This document shows positions 57,726-64,000 of a stretch of DNA of 64,000 nt, one piece after another. How positions within the stretch are numbered: the stretch's first letter is position 1; each line of letters begins with the position of its first letter. The notes under the pieces were generated by a model. The model worked only from the letters and a program-made list of their open reading frames with translations, did no database searches and was not told the origin of the DNA. The translations under genes were made by a program, and so were the position numbers. Origin of the DNA: Christensenellaceae bacterium (GTDB taxonomy: Bacteria; Bacillota; Clostridia; Christensenellales; UBA1750). Where the stretch lies: assembly GCA_031280685.1 (NCBI GenBank), contig JAITGM010000010.1, positions 186,001-250,000 on the forward strand, given 5' to 3'.

Positions 57726-59420
57726 CTAGCCTCCCATACGGACGGCGCCCTGGGCGCCGCTCGGCCCCGAGGCGACCGTTGGCCCGGACATGCCGCCGCT
57801 CAGGTCGGCAAAAGGATTATCGACCAGGTTGCGGCCCTCCGGGTCGTTAAGGATGGGCAGGCCCTCGCGCAGCTCCGGGCTGATGATCTCGATGTAATAA
57901 TCGGTTTCCATGCCCGTTTCCACCACGATCTCGCGGCGCTGGGTCTGCTGCCGGGCCTGGTTCGCCTCGCGCGGCGCGCCGCTACCCTGCGCGCCCTCTG
58001 CGGCGACCGGCTCCATGGTGTAGACCACCTTTTGGCCCTGCTCGTTGGTCGTCACCGCGTCAAAGGGCACGGCAAAGACGCCCTCCTTGCTCTCTGACAC
58101 GATGTGCATCTTCGCGCTCATGCCGATGGCCAGCTTGCCGGCCGGGCCGCTCAGTTCCACCGTCACGGTAAAATTCCCGGCGGTATCGACCGCGCGGGGC
58201 GAGATTTTGGAAACCTTGCCGGTCCAGTTCTCGCCGCTCAGGGCGTCCGAGCTGATCTTGGCGGGCAGGCCCACGCGCAAACCCACAGCGTCGTACTCGG
58301 CCACGTTGGCGGGCACCTCAAGGCTCTGCAGATCCTCGATGAGGAAGAGCACGCCGGCGGGTAGCTGCCCGACTTCCGCGCCCACCTGCGTAACCACGCC
58401 CGAGACCGGGGCGTAGACCGTGGCCTTTTTCAGGTTCTCTTCATAGTTCGCCAGGCTGTTTTGGCCGGCCAGGGTTGGGTCGTTGGCGTTTTGCAGGCGC
58501 AGGGAATCGCGCGCGGCATCTACGCTCAGCTCGTCTTGGTAAAGCGTGGTGTTCATGGTCTTCACCGCGGTGTCATAGGCCTTTTGGGCGGAAGTCACCG
58601 CGTTTTCCCTGCTTTCAAGCTCCTGCTTGTAGGCCTTTTCGGCTGCTTCCTCGGCGGCTTCCACATTGTTTTCGAGGGTGGTGATTTGGCTCTCGGCGCT
58701 CTGTGCGGCGGATTCTGCGGACGCGACCGTTTTTTGCAGCTCCGCAAGTTCAGCGGACGTGGCAGTACCCGCCGCCACCGCAGCCTCATAATTGGCTCTT
58801 GCCGTATTTGCCGCACTTCTAGCGTTGCTTGCAGTCGTGCGGGCATTGCTCACCGCCTTTTCGGCGCGGTTGACGCTGCCCCATTCCTTATCCACATCGG
58901 CAAGCTTCTGCTTGGCCTTGTCCAGGTCGATCTGGGCGTTGTAGACCGAGAGCTCGTGGTTAAGCTTGTCGATATAATACTGGTCTTCCGCCTGGGTCAG
59001 CCTGTGCCTGGCTTGCGCGGTCTGCGCGGAATCGACCTTTTCGCTGTTCTCGATGGTGTCTTTGGTGTAGGCGATGCTCCGCTCGATGTCCGCGCTGTCC
59101 AGGCGGCAAAGCGGATCGCCAGCCTGCACGGTGTCGCCCACCTCCACATAAATTTCCAGTACGCGGGCATTGAGTTCGGCCGCCACCTTTCGGCTTTCGG
59201 TGCTCTGCAAAAGGCCCGTCGCGGTCACGCTCTTTTCGAGGGTCGTCTTTGTTAGAATCGTCACGTCGGTCGCTCCCGCGCTAAGCTGCGCCAGGACTTC
59301 CTGCTCGCGGGCCACGCTCGTGACCACAAGCCAAGTCGCCGCGCCGCCCAAAACGGCCAGAACCAGCAGGATGATCAGGCCTTTTCGGTGCCGCGTAACA
59401 AACCCTTTAAACTTTTCCAT
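57726..59420 (-). CDS. MacA/HlyD-type efflux adaptor
   Basis: 564 residues from ATG 59420. N-terminal membrane helix (about 13-35). Lipoyl/barrel-sandwich hybrid half (ESRKVAAELNARVLEIYVEV GD split), a very long Ala/Glu/Gln-rich coiled coil (about 100-300), the second lipoyl half (VYAPVSGVVTQVGAEVGQLP), a beta-barrel domain and a C-terminal Gly/Pro tail. The coiled coil is longer than in most Firmicute adaptors and could span the thick wall. Four phased AAAC half-sites lie in its promoter region. Confidence 0.9.
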   Translation of the reverse strand: MEKFKGFVTRHRKGLIILLVLAVLGGAATWLVVTSVAREQEVLAQLSAGATDVTILTKTTLEKSVTATGLLQSTESRKVAAELNARVLEIYVEVGDTVQAGDPLCRLDSADIERSIAYTKDTIENSEKVDSAQTAQARHRLTQAEDQYYIDKLNHELSVYNAQIDLDKAKQKLADVDKEWGSVNRAEKAVSNARTTASNARSAANTARANYEAAVAAGTATSAELAELQKTVASAESAAQSAESQITTLENNVEAAEEAAEKAYKQELESRENAVTSAQKAYDTAVKTMNTTLYQDELSVDAARDSLRLQNANDPTLAGQNSLANYEENLKKATVYAPVSGVVTQVGAEVGQLPAGVLFLIEDLQSLEVPANVAEYDAVGLRVGLPAKISSDALSGENWTGKVSKISPRAVDTAGNFTVTVELSGPAGKLAIGMSAKMHIVSESKEGVFAVPFDAVTTNEQGQKVVYTMEPVAAEGAQGSGAPREANQARQQTQRREIVVETGMETDYYIEIISPELREGLPILNDPEGRNLVDNPFADLSGGMSGPTVASGPSGAQGAVRMGG

Positions 59421-59484
59421 TGGAAACGTCACCCTTTCGCGCATAATTCCGAAACATTTATGGGCTCATTTTAGCGCGTGAATG

Positions 59485-59533
59485 TAAACAAAGAATAAAC
59501 AAAGGCACGAATTCACTAAACGTTCACAAACGC
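59485..59533 (-). promoter_or_regulatory. Phased direct repeats upstream of the MacAB-like operon
   Basis: Plus-strand TAAACAAAGAA and TAAACAAAGGC (59485-59506), then TTCACTAAACG and TTCACAAACGC (59512-59533), each pair at 11-bp period. A -10-like TAAAAT lies about 10 bp closer to the gene (minus strand), with no good -35. The layout suits activation by an OmpR-family regulator. Confidence 0.5.
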
Positions 59534-59557
59534 GGCGGCCAGGGCCAGCGAAGGTTC

Positions 59558-59586
59558 TTGCCCGGGCGCGAAAAAGGGCGTATACT
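59558..59586 (+). promoter_or_regulatory. Promoter of the HAD phosphatase gene
   Basis: TTGCCC, 17 bp, TATACT, about 29 bp before GTG 59615. Confidence 0.6.
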
Positions 59587-59614
59587 CGTGAAAAAACGCA
59601 GGGAGGCTTTCCTA

Positions 59615-60274
59615 GTGCGGGCAAAATATAGCCACCTTATCTGGGACTGGAACGGCACCCTCTTAAACGACCTGGACTGGGCCATCGCCTCCATGAACCG
59701 AATGCTAAAAAGGCGCGGCCTGCCCGAGATGCGGAGCGTCGCCGCCTACCATGCCGTGTTCGGCTTCCCCGTGGCCGAGTATTACCGCCGCATCGGCCTT
59801 GACCTTGAAAAGGAGCCTTTTTCGGCCCTGGCAAACGAGTACATGGCCCTTTACCATGGGGGCGACCGGCGGCACTGCGCCCTGCAGGCGGGCGCGCCCG
59901 AAGTTCTGCGCGCCGCGAAGGCCCTTGGCCTTTGCCAGGTTCTTCTCTCGGCCTCCGAGCGGCAAAACCTGCTCGGGCAGCTTCGCTTCTTTGGCGCGGA
60001 GGACTTTTTTGACGAGGTTCTGGGCGTCGCCGATGTGTACGCGGCGGGCAAAACCGAGATCGGCCTGCGCTTCATTGAGCGCGCGGCTCCCAGAAGAGCC
60101 TTGCTCGTGGGCGACACCAAGCACGACTTCGCCGTCGCGGCCGCCCTCGGGGCCGACTGCGTTCTGTTTTCGAGCGGGCACGAATCCCGCGAAGCGCTGC
60201 TGCGCTTAGGCCCGCCCGTGATCGGCTCGCTCGGCGAGCTTCCGGCCTACCTGCGTGAGGGAGCGGCCCGCTAG
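59615..60274 (+). CDS. HAD-superfamily phosphatase (PGP/Gph-like)
   Basis: 219 residues from GTG 59615, which has GGGAGG eight bases upstream. HAD motif I IWDWNGTLLND (the second acidic residue is Asn: DWNGT, a known variant), cap domain of type C1 (about 20-85), motif II LLSASE, motif III Lys in GKTEIGLRFI, and motif IV LVGDTKHDF. Most such proteins hydrolyse phosphoglycolate or small sugar phosphates; the substrate here is open. The stop codon lies in the loop of the terminator hairpin. Confidence 0.88.
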   Translation: MRAKYSHLIWDWNGTLLNDLDWAIASMNRMLKRRGLPEMRSVAAYHAVFGFPVAEYYRRIGLDLEKEPFSALANEYMALYHGGDRRHCALQAGAPEVLRAAKALGLCQVLLSASERQNLLGQLRFFGAEDFFDEVLGVADVYAAGKTEIGLRFIERAAPRRALLVGDTKHDFAVAAALGADCVLFSSGHESREALLRLGPPVIGSLGELPAYLREGAAR

Positions 60275-60288
60275 CGGGCCGCTCCCTC
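60257..60288. terminator. Palindromic terminator overlapping the HAD gene stop
   Basis: 14-bp perfect stem GAGGGAGCGGCCCG with its complement. The TAG stop lies at the centre of the palindrome, in the loop. Followed only by AATTAAAATT, so termination strength is uncertain. Confidence 0.6.
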
Positions 60289-60323
60289 AATTAAAATTGG
60301 CTTCATGCACTCTCCAAGAACCC

Positions 60324-62525
60324 CTAAAAAAGCCCCGGGAAGGCCACGTAGGCCACATAAAGGCTGCGCGGCCGCGCCGGGTTTGCCTCGTCGATCTCAG
60401 CGCCGAGAGCGATCTGGTAGCTTTCTTTGCCCACGAGCATAACATAGACCCTCTGGGTAAGCACGAGGGCCCCGGTTTTGGCGTCGGGCTCCCAGTTCCC
60501 TTCCCCTTCCTCCTTCAGGCTGACCTCCTCGCCCTCCTCGGCGAGGAATTCCCGGGCGAAGCCCAGCGCAAGCTCTATGCACTGCTTCACTTCCTCCCCG
60601 TCGCTGTGCAGCGCGTCGGGCTTCGTGCCCCGCTGCTCCGGCCCGTCGCCAAAGCCCAGGGCCTCGCCGGTTTGCACATCATAGCCCATGCCGGTGCGCA
60701 GCACCGCGCCGCTCCTTGCGTCGAGATACAGCGCGCAGCTCTTGGTCCTGGTCGCGGCCTTGCAATACCATACCCTGCGGCCCGCCAGGGACGGATCCTG
60801 CGCGTAGCCGAGCGCCGGGGCGGTGAAGTCCCATAAAACGACCTTGGAATCCACGATTTCCTCTGGCCGCATCCCCCAAAGGGTCATGCTGTGCACGATC
60901 ATCCGCCGAACCACATCCTCATGGCCAAGCTCGCCCTTTTTTGGCTCTTTGGAGTCGTCCATTAGCCGAAAGAGCCCCGGAGCGTACTGCGGCCGGCCCT
61001 CGCCGATGCCTCTGGGCTCATCCTCGGGGGGCAGGGCGCTCATCAGCGTGACCCGCTCCACAGAGATGTTCTTTGCGCCCTTCTCCATCTCCGCATCCCA
61101 TCTGACGAAGATTTGATAGCTCCTCGCGCCCAGGTAAACGCCGAAGATGCGCAAGTGCGAATCCTGAGCGGCCTCTTCGTAAGAGCCGATGAGCACTTTT
61201 TCGCCCTTTCGCGCCAGAACCCTCTCGGCATACTCCCGCGCAGCAGCCTCCCACTCGGTTCGTTCCCAACCTCTCTTCTGCCTGCCTCCGGGGCCCGCGA
61301 CCCAGCCGGCCAAATCCACCAGCTCGCCCGATCTTGGCCCGAGAAATAGCACGAACTGCCTGCCTTGCACCGTGAAAACGGCCTCATAAAGCTGCTTGCT
61401 CAGCGGCCCGCCTTCCATCGCTCCGCGGTAATCGACCCAGCGCAGCGAAAAGTTTTCGATTTGCTTAAGCTCGCTCTGCTTCAGGCCCAGATAGAACGCG
61501 CAGCGCTGTTTCGCGGCCTCGTAGCCGATGCCCCATGCATCGGGCGGGCTGCCCTTCATCACGGGGACGGCGGGCGGCGTGGAATCCGCGCCCTGCTCCC
61601 GCTCCAGCCAAACGCCGGACACGAACAGCTCGACCGTCGCGCCGGGCTGCTCCACGGGCCCGTTAAGCTGCAGCCGCACGCTATACTCCCTTTCGCCCAC
61701 GGCAATGGAGTAGAGGCGGGCGTGCGGGGGCGCCTCCCCGGCCCGATCAAGGCGCGTGGTTTCGCCCGGCTCCGCGATGCGCGTGCGGGCATACTCGAGG
61801 GCGACCCCTTCGATCGCGGCCTCCGTAAGCGCCGTACGCGCATAGACCGGCCCTCTCCCAAACTGCAGGCCGAGAAGCGCCCCGGTCTTTGCGTCGATAT
61901 GAAGGTAATTGTACTTCCCATCGACCCAAACCGCCCCAGAGAGGATGCGCCGCTTCAGAATGGGGGCGGCCACGATGGAATCCTCGCCGTTTTCAAAGAT
62001 CGAAAGCTTCGCCCTCTCGATCTCCTTCAGGCTCACGCCCAAATAGCGCGCAAAGCGCTCAAGGGCCTCCGCATAGCCCAAATCGCCGGCCTGCGGCACC
62101 GCGGCACCGTCGTCCAGGCTGTATTGCCCTTCTAAAGGGCTATTTGCTTTCGGCGGCTCTTCTTTTGGGGGCGCCGCCTGGGGCTGCTCTAAGACCAGGC
62201 CCAGGCTCTGCAAGCGCGGAAGCCGCTCCGCAGAGCCTGGCGTGACCGGATCCGCCACGAAAGAGAGGGTATATTCCCGCGGGCCGGCGGCGATGCGGTA
62301 GCGCCTATAATTTGGGCTTTGATCGTTGACCTCGATCATCGCCACGGTTTCGCCCTCCCCCGCCAAATGCGCCTGCGCATAGCGCAGCGCCAGCGCCGCC
62401 ACGGCCAAGCCCTCCTCCTCGCCGCCCACGAATGAATACGGCGGCGGCAGGCCGTCCCCTCGGCGAGTGCGCTCGCAGCTGAGCAGCTCGCCGGTGACCG
62501 CGTCAATCTCCATGCGATAGTGCAT
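60324..62525 (-). CDS. YcdB/YcdC-repeat protein, downstream part of a split gene
   Basis: 733 residues from ATG 62525. Several YcdB/YcdC-type repeats, each about 120 residues, are recognisable by DAVTGELLS-, DAKTGALLG-, LDARSGAVLR- and DAKTGALVLT-like turns and by EALERFARYLGVS-, YEAAKQRCAFYLGL- type helices. There is no signal peptide. It continues in the same frame the 373-codon gene just upstream, from which only a UGA (62550-62552) and seven codons part it, so this is most likely the rest of one secreted or surface protein of about 1,060 residues. The family is spore-former-rich and has no known activity. Confidence 0.7.
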   Translation of the reverse strand: MHYRMEIDAVTGELLSCERTRRGDGLPPPYSFVGGEEEGLAVAALALRYAQAHLAGEGETVAMIEVNDQSPNYRRYRIAAGPREYTLSFVADPVTPGSAERLPRLQSLGLVLEQPQAAPPKEEPPKANSPLEGQYSLDDGAAVPQAGDLGYAEALERFARYLGVSLKEIERAKLSIFENGEDSIVAAPILKRRILSGAVWVDGKYNYLHIDAKTGALLGLQFGRGPVYARTALTEAAIEGVALEYARTRIAEPGETTRLDRAGEAPPHARLYSIAVGEREYSVRLQLNGPVEQPGATVELFVSGVWLEREQGADSTPPAVPVMKGSPPDAWGIGYEAAKQRCAFYLGLKQSELKQIENFSLRWVDYRGAMEGGPLSKQLYEAVFTVQGRQFVLFLGPRSGELVDLAGWVAGPGGRQKRGWERTEWEAAAREYAERVLARKGEKVLIGSYEEAAQDSHLRIFGVYLGARSYQIFVRWDAEMEKGAKNISVERVTLMSALPPEDEPRGIGEGRPQYAPGLFRLMDDSKEPKKGELGHEDVVRRMIVHSMTLWGMRPEEIVDSKVVLWDFTAPALGYAQDPSLAGRRVWYCKAATRTKSCALYLDARSGAVLRTGMGYDVQTGEALGFGDGPEQRGTKPDALHSDGEEVKQCIELALGFAREFLAEEGEEVSLKEEGEGNWEPDAKTGALVLTQRVYVMLVGKESYQIALGAEIDEANPARPRSLYVAYVAFPGLF

Positions 62526-62549
62526 CCCGTCTGCCGACCAGAACCTGCC

Positions 62550-63521
62550 TCAGCAGACGGGCCGATTCCCGTAATAGCCGTTGCTCGCGCTAAAGCGCAT
62601 GCCGGAGCTTTGTATTTGTGCCGGCAGCAGGTCAAAAAAGCGCGCCGCGTGCAAGAGCAGCGCTTCCGCGGCCTCGGCGCGGCTTAGCTGGCCCTCGCCC
62701 GGGCCGTCGGTCGCGGCCCTTAATGGAAAAAACTCCGCCGCGAGCGCCTTGGCTTCCTCCGCGCTCAGCTTGGCGGCGCCCAGCGCCCCGTACTCGCTGG
62801 ATTCCAGCCCGGTCTTGCGCATAAAGTCGATGCCGGTGGCCCAAAGCCCCTTCACGCGGGAGGTAATCGTCCCCGTTGAGGGGTCTTCCTCCATGTGCAG
62901 CAGGATCTGGTACTCCTTGCCGCCCACATGGACGAGTATGCCCTCGCCACTGCCCGGCCCGTGTGGCTCTTCGCCAAAAAGGGGCAGCCATGGCGCGGAT
63001 TTGGCCCACAAGACCGGGATTTCGCCGGGCTTGGCCAGGGCCGTTTTGGCATAGGCCAGCACGGCTTCCTCGCGGGCCTTTGCCAGCTCCAGGATCCAAC
63101 CCTCCTCCCCTTCCGGCCAGGAGGGCGAAAGCCCGCGTTCCTCCCAGCCCACAAGCTCGCCGCTTTGCGCGTCGATGCTCAAGGCATAGCTTTGGCCCGA
63201 GGCAGTCGTCAGCTCGGCCTGCCAAACCCGCCTGACCACCGTTTGAAACTCCCCATTGGCATGGGCTCGCCGCTCGTTCACGAGCCGCGCCGAGGCTTTG
63301 CGTATTTCGCCGGGCCGCAGCTTCAGGGCGCTGGCGCAGGCCTCCTGCAGGCGCTGCGCCGCCTGCGCGTGGTCAAGCTCGGCCGCGCCCGGCTGCAGGC
63401 CCGCGCCAAGCGCGAAGCGCTCCGCGGCCGGGGTGGCGCCCGCCCGCAATAGCCAGGCCCCCGCAAGGCAAAGGCCCAGCGCCAGGCAGGCCAAGAGCGG
63501 CCATGCCCACTTTTTCCGCAC
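62550..63521 (-). CDS. YcdB/YcdC-repeat protein, upstream part ending at in-frame UGA
   Basis: 323 residues from GTG 63521, which follows AGGAGGGAGG. A membrane helix or signal anchor at about 7-27 directs the protein outside. Two YcdB/YcdC repeats follow (SIDAQSGELVGWEE; later ESSEYGALGAAKLSAEEAKA). It ends NRPVC then UGA. The frame beyond the UGA stays open and in register with the next entry. The UGA lies at the start of the loop of a perfect 9-bp hairpin (CCCGTCTGC / GCAGACGGG). Nonsense mutation of a Trp codon is the simplest explanation. Confidence 0.7.
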   Translation of the reverse strand: MRKKWAWPLLACLALGLCLAGAWLLRAGATPAAERFALGAGLQPGAAELDHAQAAQRLQEACASALKLRPGEIRKASARLVNERRAHANGEFQTVVRRVWQAELTTASGQSYALSIDAQSGELVGWEERGLSPSWPEGEEGWILELAKAREEAVLAYAKTALAKPGEIPVLWAKSAPWLPLFGEEPHGPGSGEGILVHVGGKEYQILLHMEEDPSTGTITSRVKGLWATGIDFMRKTGLESSEYGALGAAKLSAEEAKALAAEFFPLRAATDGPGEGQLSRAEAAEALLLHAARFFDLLPAQIQSSGMRFSASNGYYGNRPVC

Positions 63522-63544
63522 GGTCCTCCCTCCTTTCATCCCGC

Positions 63545-64000
63545 TTACTCGCCCGAAACCGGCAGCGGCACATAGCCGGTTTCTTCGACCAAATACTGCC
63601 CCTGGGCAGAAAGCGCGAAGGCCAGCAGCGCCTCGATGTTCCTTGCGCGCTCGGGGCTTAGCCCCTCGCACAGGTAAAGGCCGTCGCGCTTGGCCGTTAC
63701 GGCAAAGAAGGAATCGGCCAGCGGATAGCTGCCGTCCGCGATGCTTGCGCGCGTGGGCTCCACACCCTCGATCGCTAGGAACTTCAGCCCGCTCGAATTC
63801 GCCATCTCTTGCGCGTAAAAGCGAAAAGAGTAGCCAAGGGCGTTCCCATAGCCCCTAAAATCGGCCACCTGGCTGACCATGCCGCCCATCATCGCCACCA
63901 CGTCCTCCTTCGGGGCGGCCATCAGGGGCGTTTCGCCCATCAGCTTGCGCAGGGCGGTCTGGCTACCTGAGTTTTCGGCCCGCTGGTAGGCGCGAATCGG
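63545..64000 (-). CDS. PstS-like solute-binding protein (3' part, runs off right edge)
   Basis: About 152 C-terminal residues. AYQRAENSGSQTALRKLMG at the edge is the SGSQ phosphate-binding loop of PstS-type proteins. GYGNALGYSFRFYAQEM, FLAIEGVEPTRASIADGSYP and the closing region LLAFALSAQGQYLVEETGYVPL agree with a type II periplasmic binding fold. Its stop lies 24 bp before the YcdB-type gene, so the two form an operon. Phosphate or another oxyanion is the likely ligand; proteins of this type in Firmicutes are usually lipoproteins. Confidence 0.82.
   Translation of the reverse strand, partial: PIRAYQRAENSGSQTALRKLMGETPLMAAPKEDVVAMMGGMVSQVADFRGYGNALGYSFRFYAQEMANSSGLKFLAIEGVEPTRASIADGSYPLADSFFAVTAKRDGLYLCEGLSPERARNIEALLAFALSAQGQYLVEETGYVPLPVSGE

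Noticed and set aside
60255-62135. Several plus-strand frames opposite the YcdB/YcdC gene
   Set aside because: Antisense shadows of a clear coding gene; no signal, RBS or family.
62550-62552. Selenocysteine at the in-frame UGA
   Set aside because: The UGA lies in the loop of the hairpin rather than just 5' of a SECIS stem, the family has no known selenoproteins, and no sel genes are in the window.
1-64000. tRNA, rRNA or known riboswitches
   Set aside because: No cloverleaf with conserved TTCGAATC arms, no rRNA sequence and no riboswitch core was seen by eye; a covariance-model scan would be decisive.

Overview
The window looks like a chromosomal segment of an uncultured, spore-forming, strictly anaerobic, high-GC Clostridia-type Firmicute, possibly Christensenellales-like; the order is my guess. 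The evidence is strong AGGAGG ribosome sites, sigma-A promoters, SpoIIP, two GerMN proteins, a DacF-like carboxypeptidase, an oxygen-sensitive class III ribonucleotide reductase (NrdD/NrdG), HemZ, and the clostridial SCIFF peptide with its radical-SAM maturase. No rRNA or tRNA gene was seen.

Layout. 1-4.8 kb (minus): the 5' part of comEC, dacF, and a small ParA-type operon whose parA carries two compensating frameshifts. 5-9.5 kb (plus): an OmpR-type regulator, its kinase and two GerMN proteins in one operon. 10-12.5 kb: TVP38 protein, receiver-less LytTR with a LiaF-like partner, and a holin-like protein. 12.6-18.7 kb (plus): a pilus locus with a signal-peptidase homologue lacking both catalytic residues (SipA-like), a dockerin protein, a pilin-like backbone, a class B sortase and a second pilin. 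18.7-19.6 kb: a decayed P-loop kinase gene and palindromic repeats. 19.6-25.8 kb: M1 peptidase, DnaD/DnaC primosome pair, GntR-ABC cassette. 25.9-27.6 kb: collagen-like/beta-propeller protein and DUF3842. 27.7-31.1 kb: nrdD, nrdG and a tandem triplication of the nrdG 3' end. 31.1-34.1 kb (minus): secreted glycine-repeat, SH3b and DUF4846 proteins. 34.5-40.2 kb: YbaK-like deacylase, MFS transporter, heterodimeric ABC exporter. 40.4-43.8 kb (minus): SpoIIP, DUF1614, XRE regulator, DegV. 43.9-44.8 kb: gene remnant plus a 3-repeat, CRISPR-like mini-array with no cas genes nearby. 44.8-55.2 kb (minus): SCIFF peptide, maturase, recJ, apt, relA, phosphoesterase, dtd, MBL hydrolase, hemZ. 55.3-60.3 kb: MacAB-like efflux operon and a HAD phosphatase. 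60.3-64 kb (minus): a YcdB/YcdC-repeat protein split by an in-frame UGA, and a PstS-like protein entering from the right edge.

The most striking system is the 12.6-18.7 kb pilus locus. It combines a SipA-like pseudo-peptidase, class B sortase and FctA-type isopeptide domains, as in streptococcal FCT-3 pili, with a dockerin module not expected in such loci. Its promoter carries a T9 tract in the -35/-10 spacer, which suggests phase variation; a second surface-protein promoter carries a G9 tract in the same place. At four loci the 3' end of a gene is duplicated just downstream of itself. An 11-bp tandem direct-repeat operator is shared by dacF and the XRE gene.
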